64,000 bases of DNA from Janthinobacterium sp. TND4EL3 (GTDB taxonomy: Bacteria; Pseudomonadota; Gammaproteobacteria; Burkholderiales; Burkholderiaceae_D): positions 738,075 through 802,074 of the forward strand of contig NZ_FTMV01000001.1 of the NCBI RefSeq assembly GCF_900156175.1. Reading direction: 5' to 3'. Positions 46,563-55,688 of the stretch are shown in pieces; the first letter of the stretch is position 1; the number at the start of each line of letters is the position of its first letter. The translations under genes and the position numbers were made by a program. The notes under the pieces were generated by a model that worked only from the letters and a program-made list of their open reading frames with translations, was not told the origin of the DNA and ran no database searches.

Positions 46563-48827
46563 ATGCGTATCGAATGGTTGAATCAGCAAGCATTGCAGCA
46601 TGGCGGCGTGACCCTGGGCGCGGCGCTGGCATCGTCGGCGGAGCCGGATGCGGGCGGCGTGTCGCGGCGCGGCTTCATGAAGGCCGGCGCGGCGGCGGGC
46701 GGCGGCCTGATGCTGGGCTTTTTCCTGCCCGGCGCGGGCAAGCTGGCGCAGGCGGCCGATGCCGCTCCCGCCAAGCCCGTGTATGCGCCGAACGCCTTTT
46801 TGCACATCGCCCCCGATAACACGGTGACGGTGCAGGTGAACCGGCTGGAATTCGGCCAGGGCGTGCAAACGAGCTTGCCCATGCTGATCGCCGAGGAACT
46901 CGACGCCGACTGGAGCCTGGTGCACGGCGCGCTGGCGCCAGCCGGCGAGCAGTACAAGGATGCGGCCTATGGCATGCAGATGACGGGCGGCTCGGGCAGC
47001 ATCGCCCATTCGTTTACGCAGTACCGTGAAATCGGCGCCAAGGCGCGCGCCATGCTGGTGGCCGCCGCCGCCGCGCAGTGGAAAGTCAATCCCGACCAGG
47101 TGCGCGCCGCGAAAGGCGTGCTGTATGGTCCCGGCGGGCAAAAGGCGACGTATGGCGAGTTTGCCGACGCCGCCATGCGCCAACCGGTGCCCGCCACCGT
47201 CAAGCTGAAAGACCCGCGCGATTTTTCCATCATCGGCAAGCCCGTGAAACGCCTGGACGCGGCCGCCAAGTCCACGGGAAAACAGCAGTTCGGCATCGAC
47301 TTCAAGCCGCCCGGCGCGAAAGTGGCGATGGTGGCGCGCCCGCCCGTGTTTGGCGCCAAGGTGGCGAAATTCGACGCCAGCAAGGCGAAAGCCATCAAGG
47401 GCGTGCTGGAAGTACTGGAAGTCAAAACCGACCGTGGCGGCAGCGGCGTGGCCGTCATCGCCGACGGCTACTGGCCGGCCAAGCAGGGGCGCGACGCTTT
47501 GGTGATCGAATGGGACAGCAGCGCCGTCGAAAAGGTCAGCAGCGACAAGCAGCTGGCGGCTTTCAAGGCGCTGGCGAAAACGCCGGGCACGGTGGCGCGC
47601 GCATTCGACGTCGCCGCACTGGCCAAGGCGCCGAAGAAAATCGAAGCCGTCTACGAGTTCCCCTACCTGGCGCACGCGCCGATGGAGCCGCTCAACTGCG
47701 TGGTCGACCTGCAAGCCGACAAATGCACGATGTGGGTGGGTTCGCAGTTCCAGACGGGCGACCAGGCGGCGATTGCCGCTACTTCCGGCCTGAAAGCGGA
47801 GCAGGTGACCCTGCACACGATGATGGCCGGCGGCGGCTTCGGCCGGCGCGCCGTGCCCTCGTCCGACTACGTGGTCGAAGCAGTCAATGTCGCCAAGGCA
47901 TACCGCGCGGCGGGCAAGAGCGGTCCGTTAAAGCTCATGTGGAGCCGCGAGGATGACATCAAGGGCGGCTATTACCGGCCGTCGCACGTGCACCGCGCGC
48001 AGATCGGCCTCGACGCCAAGGGCAAGATACTCGCCTGGGACCACACCATCGTGGGCCAGTCCATCATGGCCGGCACGCCCTTTGAGGCCTTCATGGTGAA
48101 AAATGGCGTCGACGGCACCATGGTCGAAGGCATGGGCGAGCCGTACACCCTGCCGATGAAGCTGTCCGTGCACACGGCCAAGGCGAACGTGCCCGTGCTG
48201 TGGTGGCGCTCCGTCGGCTCGACGCATACGGCCTTCGTCATGGAAACCCTGATCGACGAAGCGGCGCACGTGGCGAAGATGGACCCCGTCGCCTACCGCA
48301 AGCAGCTGATCGACGCCAAGCACACGCGCCACATCGCCGCGCTGGACCTGGCCGTGGCCAAGTCGGGCTACGGCAGGAAGAAGCTGCCGAAAGGGCAGGC
48401 CTGGGGCGTGGCCATGCATGAATCGTTCAATTCCGTGGTCGCCTACGTGGTGACGGCCTCGGTGGTGGACGGCGCGCCCAAGCTGCACCAGGTATGGGCG
48501 GGCGTGCATTGCAACCTGGCCGTCAATCCATTGACGATCGAGGCGCAAGTGCAGGGTGCCGCGCTGATGGCGCTGGGCATGACCATCCCTGGCGCGGCCA
48601 TCACGCTCAAGGATGGCGTGGTGGAGCAGCAGAACTTCGGCGACTACACGGTGCCGCGCATGCCCGACATGCCGGTGATCGAGGTGCACCTGGTGCCGTC
48701 GGGCGACGCGCCGACGGGCATGGGTGAACCGGGCGTGCCGCCGCTGGCGCCCGCTTTCGCCAACGCGCTGTTCGCCCTGACGGGCAAGCGTCTGCGCAAG
48801 CTGCCGTTTGATTTGGCGGCGGCATGA
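46563..48827 (+). CDS. Molybdopterin-binding large subunit, isoquinoline 1-oxidoreductase beta type
   Basis: 754 aa. A twin-arginine signal (SRRGFMKAGAAAGGGLMLGFFLPGAG) indicates export with bound cofactor. Two aldehyde oxidase/xanthine dehydrogenase molybdopterin domains follow, with VNRLEFGQGVQTSLPMLIAEELDADW, MQMTGGSGSIAHSF, MMAGGGFGRRAVPSSDYVVEAV, WWRSVGSTHTAFVMETLIDE and a late GMGEPGVPPLAPAFANALF with the conserved Glu. It hydroxylates N-heterocycles or oxidises aldehydes; the substrate is unknown. It works with the adjacent Fe-S subunit. A MocA-like gene follows, which fits cofactor maturation. Confidence 0.93.
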   Translation: MRIEWLNQQALQHGGVTLGAALASSAEPDAGGVSRRGFMKAGAAAGGGLMLGFFLPGAGKLAQAADAAPAKPVYAPNAFLHIAPDNTVTVQVNRLEFGQGVQTSLPMLIAEELDADWSLVHGALAPAGEQYKDAAYGMQMTGGSGSIAHSFTQYREIGAKARAMLVAAAAAQWKVNPDQVRAAKGVLYGPGGQKATYGEFADAAMRQPVPATVKLKDPRDFSIIGKPVKRLDAAAKSTGKQQFGIDFKPPGAKVAMVARPPVFGAKVAKFDASKAKAIKGVLEVLEVKTDRGGSGVAVIADGYWPAKQGRDALVIEWDSSAVEKVSSDKQLAAFKALAKTPGTVARAFDVAALAKAPKKIEAVYEFPYLAHAPMEPLNCVVDLQADKCTMWVGSQFQTGDQAAIAATSGLKAEQVTLHTMMAGGGFGRRAVPSSDYVVEAVNVAKAYRAAGKSGPLKLMWSREDDIKGGYYRPSHVHRAQIGLDAKGKILAWDHTIVGQSIMAGTPFEAFMVKNGVDGTMVEGMGEPYTLPMKLSVHTAKANVPVLWWRSVGSTHTAFVMETLIDEAAHVAKMDPVAYRKQLIDAKHTRHIAALDLAVAKSGYGRKKLPKGQAWGVAMHESFNSVVAYVVTASVVDGAPKLHQVWAGVHCNLAVNPLTIEAQVQGAALMALGMTIPGAAITLKDGVVEQQNFGDYTVPRMPDMPVIEVHLVPSGDAPTGMGEPGVPPLAPAFANALFALTGKRLRKLPFDLAAA

Positions 48828-48840
48828 CGGCAGCGGCTTT

Positions 48841-49419
48841 TTGAGTACGGTCGGCATCTTGCTGGCAGCCGGAAGAGGGCGCAGGTTCGACCCTTCCGGC
48901 GTACAGAATAAATTATTGCAGCCGCTGGCCGAAGGCCCGCATGCGGGCTTGGCGGTGGTAACGGCGGCAGCAAAAGCCATGCTGGCGGCCTTGCCGCGCG
49001 TGCTGGCCGTGGTGCGCGCCGACGACACGCAGGTGGCGCGCGTGCTCGGCGCGCTGGGCTGCGAGGTGCGCGTCTGCCATGACGCCGACACGGGCATGGC
49101 CGCCTCGCTCACCTGCGCCATCGATTATGTGCGTGGCGCGCCGGGCTGGCTGATCGCCCTGGGCGACATGCCTTTCGTGGAAGCGGCTACAATCGCCGCC
49201 TTGTCGCAAGCCGTCGGCGATGGCGCGCACATCGCCGTGCCCGTGTTCCAGGGACGGCGCGGCAATCCTGTCGCGTTCAGCGCCTTTCACTTGCCGCTGC
49301 TGCTGGCGCTCGCTGGCGACCAGGGCGCGCGCAGCATCGTCAACAGCCATGCCGTGTGCGAAGTGACAGTGGACGACGGCGGCATCTTGCGCGATATTGA
49401 TACACCTGACGATTTGTAA
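48841..49419 (+). CDS. MocA-like molybdenum cofactor cytidylyltransferase (nucleotidyltransferase family)
   Basis: About 192 aa. The NTP-transferase fold has the VGILLAAGRGRRFDPSG nucleotide loop, NKLLQPL, and the metal-binding LIALGDMPFVEAATI. It ends with the acidic DIDTPDDL. This is the MocA/MobA-like family that makes molybdopterin cytosine dinucleotide, the form used by the xanthine oxidase family enzyme encoded just upstream. The start is uncertain: a TTG at 48841 lies at the domain onset and an ATG at 48808 would overlap the large subunit by 20 bp. No clear ribosome site is seen for either. Confidence 0.85.
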   Translation: MSTVGILLAAGRGRRFDPSGVQNKLLQPLAEGPHAGLAVVTAAAKAMLAALPRVLAVVRADDTQVARVLGALGCEVRVCHDADTGMAASLTCAIDYVRGAPGWLIALGDMPFVEAATIAALSQAVGDGAHIAVPVFQGRRGNPVAFSAFHLPLLLALAGDQGARSIVNSHAVCEVTVDDGGILRDIDTPDDL

Positions 49420-49467
49420 GGCGGGGCAGTGGCGCTCCCGGGAAGACATGCCCAACACGAGGAAAAC

Positions 49468-51345
49468 ATGAAGAAAGCACCGATTAAAAAAATCACCGCA
49501 AAAGCCGCCGGCAAGGCCACAAGCAAAGCCGCAGCACCGAAGACAGCTCCCGCCGCCGGCATCATCTACAGCATCGCCGCCGCTGATCTGGCCGGCCACA
49601 TGTTCAAGGTGACCTTGACGGTCAAGTCGCCGGCCGCCATCGGCCAGGTATTGGCCTTGCCGGCCTGGATACCGGGCAGTTACATGATCCGTGAATTTTC
49701 GCGCAACATCGTCAGCATCCGCGCCGAGTCCGAGGGCAAGGCCGTGGCGCTGGCCAAGCTGGACAAGCATTCATGGCAAGCCGCCCCATGCAAGGGGCCG
49801 TTGACGGTCGAATACGACGTCTACGCCTGGGACCTGTCGGTGCGCGCCGCCCACCTGGACCAGAATCACGGCTTCTTCAACGGCACCAGCGTATTCCTGC
49901 GCGTGCTGGGCCAGGAATCCGACGCCCATGAAGTGCATATCGTGCAGCCCAAGGATGCGGCCTGCAAGACCTGGCGCGTGGCCACCACCCTGCCGGAATT
50001 GAAAGCGAAACGTTATGGCTTCGGCAGCTACCAGGCGGCCAACTACGATGAGCTGATCGACCACCCCGTGGAAATGGGCGACTTCGCGCTGGCTACCTTC
50101 AAGGCGCATGGCGTGCCGCACGATATCGTCGTCACGGGCAAGGTGCCGAACCTGGACCTGGATCGTCTGTGCCGCGACCTGAAAGCCATCTGCGAAACGC
50201 AGATCGCCTTCTTCGAGCCGAAGACAAAAAAAGCGCCGATGCACCGCTATGTGTTCATGACCATGGCCGTCGGCGACGGTTACGGCGGCCTCGAACACCG
50301 TGCCTCGACGGCGCTGATCTGCGCGCGCGCCGACCTGCCGACGACGGCGTCGACCAGTACGGAAATCGGCGACGGCTACCTGAAATTCCTGGGCCTGTGC
50401 AGCCACGAGTACTTCCACACTTGGAACGTCAAGCGCATCAAGCCTGCCGCTTTTGCGCCGTACAACCTGCAGGCGGAAAGCTATTCGCCGCTGCTGTGGC
50501 TCTTCGAAGGCTTCACCAGCTACTACGACGACCTGATGCTCGTGCGCGCGGGCCTGATCGACGAAGCGGCCTATTTCAAGCTGCTCGGGAAAACCGTCAA
50601 CAGCGTCCTGCGCGGCAGCGGCCGCACCAAGCAGAGCGTGGCCGATTCCAGTTTCGACGCCTGGGGCAAGTACTACCGCCAGGATGAAAATGCGCCGAAC
50701 GCCATCGTCAGCTACTACACCAAGGGTTCGCTGATCGCGCTGGCTTTCGACCTGACGATCCGCAGCAAGACGCATGGCGAGCAATCGCTGGACGACGTGA
50801 TGCAGGCGCTGTGGCAGCGCTATGGCCGCGATTTCTACAAGGGCAAGGCGCGCGGCGTGACGCCGGCCGAAGTCGAAGCCCTGTTCGATGAGGTCTCCGG
50901 CACCCGCATGAAACCGTTCTTCGAGCGCTACATCCGCGGCACGGACGACGTACCGCTGGCGCGCTTGCTGGCACCGTTCGGCGTGAAGTACAGCGACGCG
51001 CGCAAGGCGGAAAAAGCCAGCCTGGACGTCAATCTGGGCCGCGACGGCAACGACGCCAAACTGGCGCAGGTGCACCAGGGCGGCGGCGCCCACGTGGCCG
51101 GCCTGTCGGCGGGCGACGTGCTGGTGGCCATTGATGGCTTGCGCGTGACGGGCAACCCGGCCAATCTGGATACCTTGCTGGGCCGCTACGCCGTCGGCGC
51201 CAGGGTAGCCATCCACGCCTTCCGCCGCGACGAGTTGATGACGTTTACGGCCGTGCTGCAGGGCGACCGCGTGCCGGGCGTCAGCTTGACCCTGCTGCCG
51301 GCACCAAAGAAAGCCACGGGACCGAAGCGTCCTAGCGCGGCATGA
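49468..51345 (+). CDS. M61 family metallopeptidase with PDZ domain
   Basis: 625 aa. It begins with a 30-residue Lys/Ala-rich segment (KKAPIKKITAKAAGKATSKA) instead of a signal peptide. The N-terminal M61 beta domain follows, then the gluzincin motif HEYFH (His313, Glu314, His317) and the third ligand region LFEGFTSYYDD (Glu347). A helical C-domain and a PDZ domain end the chain (VHQGGGAHVAGLSAGDVLVAIDGLRV). Relatives are glycyl aminopeptidases. GAGGA precedes the ATG. It is monocistronic, followed by a terminator. Confidence 0.93.
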   Translation: MKKAPIKKITAKAAGKATSKAAAPKTAPAAGIIYSIAAADLAGHMFKVTLTVKSPAAIGQVLALPAWIPGSYMIREFSRNIVSIRAESEGKAVALAKLDKHSWQAAPCKGPLTVEYDVYAWDLSVRAAHLDQNHGFFNGTSVFLRVLGQESDAHEVHIVQPKDAACKTWRVATTLPELKAKRYGFGSYQAANYDELIDHPVEMGDFALATFKAHGVPHDIVVTGKVPNLDLDRLCRDLKAICETQIAFFEPKTKKAPMHRYVFMTMAVGDGYGGLEHRASTALICARADLPTTASTSTEIGDGYLKFLGLCSHEYFHTWNVKRIKPAAFAPYNLQAESYSPLLWLFEGFTSYYDDLMLVRAGLIDEAAYFKLLGKTVNSVLRGSGRTKQSVADSSFDAWGKYYRQDENAPNAIVSYYTKGSLIALAFDLTIRSKTHGEQSLDDVMQALWQRYGRDFYKGKARGVTPAEVEALFDEVSGTRMKPFFERYIRGTDDVPLARLLAPFGVKYSDARKAEKASLDVNLGRDGNDAKLAQVHQGGGAHVAGLSAGDVLVAIDGLRVTGNPANLDTLLGRYAVGARVAIHAFRRDELMTFTAVLQGDRVPGVSLTLLPAPKKATGPKRPSAA

Positions 51346-51374
51346 TGCTGTTTGTCATGCAGTAAGACAGAAAG

Positions 51375-51396
51375 CCGGCCTTGATGGCCGGTTTTT
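51375..51396 (+). terminator. Intrinsic terminator of the M61 gene
   Basis: 6-bp GC stem CCGGCC / GGCCGG with a five-base loop followed by TTTTT. Confidence 0.8.
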
Positions 51397-51532
51397 CATT
51401 TCAATGTGCAATTTCTCAAATGCAACTCAACCGCTGATATTGGCGCAGTACCATCATATTTACCGCAAATGAACTAATTGTTCTCTAACTAAACTAAAAT
51501 TGCCGAACTGCTTATTTTAGATCGCGCCCAAC

Positions 51533-52735
51533 GTGCAAACCCTCGATCCTCGAACGATTATGTTGATGACGACCCTGATGTGCGGGGCGATGAGCGTCGT
51601 CATGTTTTCGGTATATCGCAGTTTTCGGCGCGAGGTGCATGGCCTGGGACATTGGGCGGCCGGCTTGCTGTTGCTGGTGTGTTCGTCCCTGCTGTTCGGC
51701 ACCCGCGAAGTGCTGCCGCCCGCCTTGTCCCTGATCGCGGCCAATGCCGTGCTGGTGGCCGGCATCGGTCTGTCGATGCTGGGCACTGAGAAATTCTATG
51801 GCCTGGCGCCCAGCCGCCGCGCCTATTTTCTGATACTTGTCCTGTCCATCGCCGGCAGTAGTTGGTGGCTGCTGGTGCACCCCGATTTCTCGGCCCGCGT
51901 GGCCGTCTTCTCGCTGCTGGTTTTCCTGTTTTATGCGCGCCAGGTGCAGCTGGTGTGGCACCATGGCGAGCGCCATTTTTCGAGTTTTTTCTTTGGTGCG
52001 CTGATGCTGCTGCAAGCCATCGTGGTGCTGGCGCGCGGCGTGTCGGCTGTGCTGCATGGCGGCGCCAGCGTGAACCTGACGGTAACCGGCACGCCAGCCG
52101 GCATCTATCTGGCAGTCGCCAATTTCATGGCGCTGCTGCTGACGGTGGGCTTCATGACGGTGGCGACGCGGCGCCTGCAGCAGATACTGGAGCGCCGCTC
52201 GACCCACGATCCGCTGACGCAGGTGCTGAACCGGCGCGGCTTCGGCGACGCCTACGCGCGCGAGATAGGCAATCTGCACCGGCGCCGTCAGCCGTTGACC
52301 TTACTTAGCATCGACCTCGATTACTTCAAATCGATCAATGACCGTTACGGTCACGCGGTGGGCGACCAGGTGCTGGCGCATGTGGCCACCATCATTGGCG
52401 GCGCCCTGCGCGAATCGGATTGTGTGGCGCGCTTCGGTGGCGAGGAATTCGTCGTGCTGATGCCGGACATGCATCCGCATAACGCTTTGGGTGTTGCTGA
52501 ACGCATTCGCGCCTTGCTGCGTGAGCCTAACCACGCGGGACTGCCATCGTGTACGGTCAGCATCGGCGTCGCTTGCCAGGCATCGGTGCTGGAAGGATTG
52601 GAGCAGCTGCTGTCGCGCGCGGATGCGGCCCTGTACCTGGCCAAGGAGCGGGGACGCGACCGTATTGAATTCGATACCACCGGCTTTACTGAGGACCGGA
52701 CAAGGTCCGCAGCTGGAACCGGTACTGCTCGTTGA
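51533..52735 (+). CDS. Membrane diguanylate cyclase (GGDEF)
   Basis: 400 aa from a GTG. Six or seven membrane helices fill residues 8-225, followed by a single GGDEF domain starting DPLTQVLNRRGFGDAY. The active-site signature is GGEEF (RFGGEEFVVLM), with the RxxD inhibitory site (RESD) five residues before it and the substrate-binding DLDYFKSINDRYGHAVGD. It should therefore be an active, feedback-inhibited c-di-GMP synthase. No ligand domain is seen in the membrane part. Its last 50 bp overlap the convergent lipoprotein gene. Confidence 0.92.
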   Translation: MQTLDPRTIMLMTTLMCGAMSVVMFSVYRSFRREVHGLGHWAAGLLLLVCSSLLFGTREVLPPALSLIAANAVLVAGIGLSMLGTEKFYGLAPSRRAYFLILVLSIAGSSWWLLVHPDFSARVAVFSLLVFLFYARQVQLVWHHGERHFSSFFFGALMLLQAIVVLARGVSAVLHGGASVNLTVTGTPAGIYLAVANFMALLLTVGFMTVATRRLQQILERRSTHDPLTQVLNRRGFGDAYAREIGNLHRRRQPLTLLSIDLDYFKSINDRYGHAVGDQVLAHVATIIGGALRESDCVARFGGEEFVVLMPDMHPHNALGVAERIRALLREPNHAGLPSCTVSIGVACQASVLEGLEQLLSRADAALYLAKERGRDRIEFDTTGFTEDRTRSAAGTGTAR

Positions 52736-53159
52736 ACAGGAAGGTTTCGGAAAAATCAAAAGTTTTGGCGTGGCTGCGCATCAGGTGTGCCGCCGGCGGA
52801 AAGAGGACCTGCACGCGCCGCACGGCGGCCAGCGCCGCGGCAGATGCTTCGCTGTCGCGCGAACGGTGCACGCGCACGCTTTTCAGCTCGCCGTCGGGAC
52901 CCACGCTCAGGTCAATCACCACGATGGCCGGCAGCATGGGCGGCAGGCGCCCAGTGAACGTGTATTCTGCGTTGGCGGCCATGATCTGCTGCGCTACCAG
53001 GGATTTGTAGTCATCGATGCTGGCGGCGAGCTGTATCGCTGCCGGCGTGCCAGGGGGCGTGCGCTCCACTGGCGAGGGCGTGCGGCCCACTGGCGGTGGC
53101 GCAATCTGGCAGGCTGTCAGCAGGCTGGCGGCGGCAACGATGAAAATTGCGTGTCTCAT
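52686..53159 (-). CDS. TonB-C-terminal-like lipoprotein
   Basis: 157 aa. The lipoprotein signal MRHAIFIVAAASLLTAC leads into a Pro/Thr-rich linker (PPPVGRTPSPVERTPPGTPA) of the kind that spans the periplasm. A domain resembling the TonB C-terminus follows (IVVIDLSVGPDGELKSVRVHRSRDSEASAAALAAVRRVQVLFPPAA). It lacks the N-terminal membrane helix of true TonB and would be lipid-anchored instead. Function is unknown. Its 3' end overlaps the diguanylate cyclase gene tail-to-tail by 50 bp. Confidence 0.82.
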   Translation of the reverse strand: MRHAIFIVAAASLLTACQIAPPPVGRTPSPVERTPPGTPAAIQLAASIDDYKSLVAQQIMAANAEYTFTGRLPPMLPAIVVIDLSVGPDGELKSVRVHRSRDSEASAAALAAVRRVQVLFPPAAHLMRSHAKTFDFSETFLFNEQYRFQLRTLSGPQ

Positions 53160-53179
53160 GGCTGCCAGCCTACCATGGT

Positions 53180-53980
53180 TTAGCTGAACAGGTGTTCCAG
53201 CTCCACGCCCGGGTCTGGCGCGCGCATGAACGCCTCACCTACCAGGAAGGCGTGCACGTTGGCGTCGCGCATGCGTTTCACGTGCGCCGTATTGAGGATG
53301 CCCGATTCCGTGATGATCAATCTGTCTTGCGGTATGCGCGGCAGCAGGCCGATGGTGGTGTCGAGCGAGGTATCGAAGGTGCGCAGGTTGCGGTTGTTGA
53401 TGCCGATCAACGCGCTCTTGAGCTTGAGGGCCGCCGTCAGTTCCTTGCCGTCGTGGCTTTCGATCAGCACGCCCATGCCCAGTTCGTGGGCACAGGCTTC
53501 CATCTCCGCCATCAGGCCATGGTCGAGCGCAGCGACGATCAGCAGGATGCAGTCGGCGCCCATGGCGCGCGCTTCATAGATCTGGTACATGTCGACCATG
53601 AAATCCTTGCGCAGCACGGGAATGGCGCAGGCGGCGCGCGCTTGCTGCAGATAATCCACGGATCCCTGGAAGAACTGCTCGTCCGTCAGCACGGACAGGC
53701 AGGCCGCGCCATGCGCCGCATAGCTGGCGGCGATGTCCGCCGGGCGGAAGTCGGCGCGGATCACGCCTTTCGACGGCGACGCTTTTTTCACTTCGGCGAT
53801 GATGCCGGGCTTGCCGGCGGCGATGTGCTGGCGCAGGCTGGCTTCAAAGCCGCGCAGGCCGGCGCGCAGGGCGCCGTCGCTTTCCACGTCGCCGCGCAGG
53901 CTGGCCAGGCTGCGATGGGCTTTGGCCTTGGCCACTTCATCGGCCTTCACGGCCAGGATTTTATCGAGTATGTCGGACAT
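53180..53980 (-). CDS. trpC: Indole-3-glycerol phosphate synthase
   Basis: 266 aa, single-function TrpC. It closes the indole ring from CdRP, the fourth step of tryptophan synthesis. The (beta/alpha)8 barrel motifs are [16 protein letters not shown] with the catalytic Lys, [48 protein letters not shown] and ITESGI. It is the last gene of the minus-strand trpE-G-D-C operon, 34 bp after trpD. Confidence 0.97.
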   Translation of the reverse strand: MSDILDKILAVKADEVAKAKAHRSLASLRGDVESDGALRAGLRGFEASLRQHIAAGKPGIIAEVKKASPSKGVIRADFRPADIAASYAAHGAACLSVLTDEQFFQGSVDYLQQARAACAIPVLRKDFMVDMYQIYEARAMGADCILLIVAALDHGLMAEMEACAHELGMGVLIESHDGKELTAALKLKSALIGINNRNLRTFDTSLDTTIGLLPRIPQDRLIITESGILNTAHVKRMRDANVHAFLVGEAFMRAPDPGVELEHLFS

Positions 53981-54014
53981 GATGGTCGCTATTCTATAAG
54001 GGAGGGCGGATGGC

Positions 54015-55058
54015 TTACGCTTGCGCCGGGGCGCCCAGTTGCTGCGTCACGCGCACGAACTGGTCGAGTTTCGCCAGCGCGGCGCCCGAACTGACGGCGC
54101 TGCGCGCGCGCGCCAGGCCGTCTTCGATCGAGCTGGCCACGCCGGCCGCGTACAGCGCCGTGCCTGCGTTCAGGGCCACGATGTCGCTGGCTGCGCCGGG
54201 TTCGCCGCGCAGTGCTTCCATCATCTTCGCCTTCGATTCGACGGAGTCGGCCACCTTCAGGTTGCGGCTGGCGATCATCGACATGCCGAAATCTTCGGGA
54301 TGGATTTCATATTCGCGGATTTCGCCGTTGATCAGTTCACCCACCATGGTGGCGGCACCCAGCGACACTTCATCCATATTGTCGCGGCCATACACGACGA
54401 TCGCATGCTGTGCGCCCAGGCGCTGCAGCACGCGCACCTGGATGCCGACCAGGTCGGCGTGGAATACGCCCATCAGGATGTTCGGCGCACCGGCGGGATT
54501 GGTCAGCGGACCGAGGATATTGAAAATCGTGCGCACACCGAGTTCCTTGCGCACAGGCGCGGCATGCTTCATGGCTGCATGGTGGTTCGGTGCGTACATG
54601 AAGCCGATGCCCGTTTGCGCGATGGACTGGGCGATCTGCTCGGGCTGCAGATTGATGTTGACGCCGAGGGAATCGAGCACGTCGGCGCTGCCGGACGAGG
54701 ACGACACGCTGCGCCCGCCATGCTTGGCCACGCGGGCGCCCGCTGCCGCCGCCACGAACATCGAGGCGGTGGAAATATTGAAGGTGTGCGCGCCGTCGCC
54801 GCCCGTGCCGACGATGTCGAGCAGGTTGGTGGTGTCGGCCATGGGCACCTTGGTGGAAAACTCGCGCATCACTTGCGCGGCGGCGGCGATTTCGCCGATG
54901 GTTTCCTTTTTCACGCGCAAGCCCATGGTCAGCGCCGCGATCATGGTGGGCGACATTTCCCCGGACATGATCTGGCGGAACAGGTACAGCATTTCGTCGT
55001 GAAAGATCTCGCGGTGTTCGATGCAGCGCAGCAGGGCTTCTTGTGGGGTGATCGGCAT
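54015..55058 (-). CDS. trpD: Anthranilate phosphoribosyltransferase
   Basis: 347 aa. It transfers phosphoribose from PRPP to anthranilate. Motifs: [19 protein letters not shown] (PRPP-binding glycine-rich loop), [23 protein letters not shown], and [23 protein letters not shown], with the DE pair of [11 protein letters not shown] binding Mg. AAGGAAG precedes the ATG. It is separate from trpG, as usual in Betaproteobacteria, with a 65-bp gap to it. Confidence 0.97.
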   Translation of the reverse strand: MPITPQEALLRCIEHREIFHDEMLYLFRQIMSGEMSPTMIAALTMGLRVKKETIGEIAAAAQVMREFSTKVPMADTTNLLDIVGTGGDGAHTFNISTASMFVAAAAGARVAKHGGRSVSSSSGSADVLDSLGVNINLQPEQIAQSIAQTGIGFMYAPNHHAAMKHAAPVRKELGVRTIFNILGPLTNPAGAPNILMGVFHADLVGIQVRVLQRLGAQHAIVVYGRDNMDEVSLGAATMVGELINGEIREYEIHPEDFGMSMIASRNLKVADSVESKAKMMEALRGEPGAASDIVALNAGTALYAAGVASSIEDGLARARSAVSSGAALAKLDQFVRVTQQLGAPAQA

Positions 55059-55123
55059 GATGCTTCCTTCTTCAATGATGGCGCAGGAGGACACTGATGG
55101 CACGCCGGGGCGTGCGCATGGGA

Positions 55124-55687
55124 TCAGCGCTCGAGGAAATTCTTCAGCAGGGCGTGGCCGTGCTCCGAGAGGATCGATTCGGGGTGGAATTGCACGCCCT
55201 CGATATCGTATTCCCGGTGGCGCACGCCCATGATTTCGCCGTCGTCCGTCCACGCCGTCACTTCCAGGCAGGAAGGCAGCGAGGCGCGTTCGATCGCCAA
55301 AGAGTGGTAGCGGATCACTGTGAAGGGGCTGGGGATGTCCTTGAAGACGCCCACGCCCGTATGCGCGATGAGGGAAGTCTTGCCATGCATGACCTGCTTG
55401 GCGCGGATGACTTTTCCGCCAAACGCCTCGCCGATGGCCTGGTGGCCCAGGCACACGCCCAGTATCGGCTTCTTGCCGGCGAAGTGCTTGAGCACTTCCA
55501 CCGAAATGCCCGCCTGTGCCGGCGCTTTCGGGCCGGGCGAGATGCAGATGCGGTCCGGATTCAGCGCCTCGATTTGTTCGATCGTGATTTCGTCGTTGCG
55601 GTAGACCCGTACGTCTTCGCCCAACTCGCCGAAATACTGCACGATGTTGTAGGTGAAGGAGTCATAGTTGTCGATCATTAGCAGCAT
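55124..55687 (-). CDS. trpG: Anthranilate synthase component II (glutamine amidotransferase)
   Basis: 187 aa class I glutamine amidotransferase supplying ammonia to TrpE. It begins [19 protein letters not shown]. The catalytic Cys79 lies in [15 protein letters not shown], with the His/Glu pair in [13 protein letters not shown]. In Betaproteobacteria the same protein may also serve p-aminobenzoate synthesis. Its ATG lies one base beyond the trpE stop, so the two are tightly coupled. An ATG 8 codons earlier is inside trpE and less likely. Confidence 0.97.
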   Translation of the reverse strand: MLLMIDNYDSFTYNIVQYFGELGEDVRVYRNDEITIEQIEALNPDRICISPGPKAPAQAGISVEVLKHFAGKKPILGVCLGHQAIGEAFGGKVIRAKQVMHGKTSLIAHTGVGVFKDIPSPFTVIRYHSLAIERASLPSCLEVTAWTDDGEIMGVRHREYDIEGVQFHPESILSEHGHALLKNFLER

Positions 55688-55688
55688 C

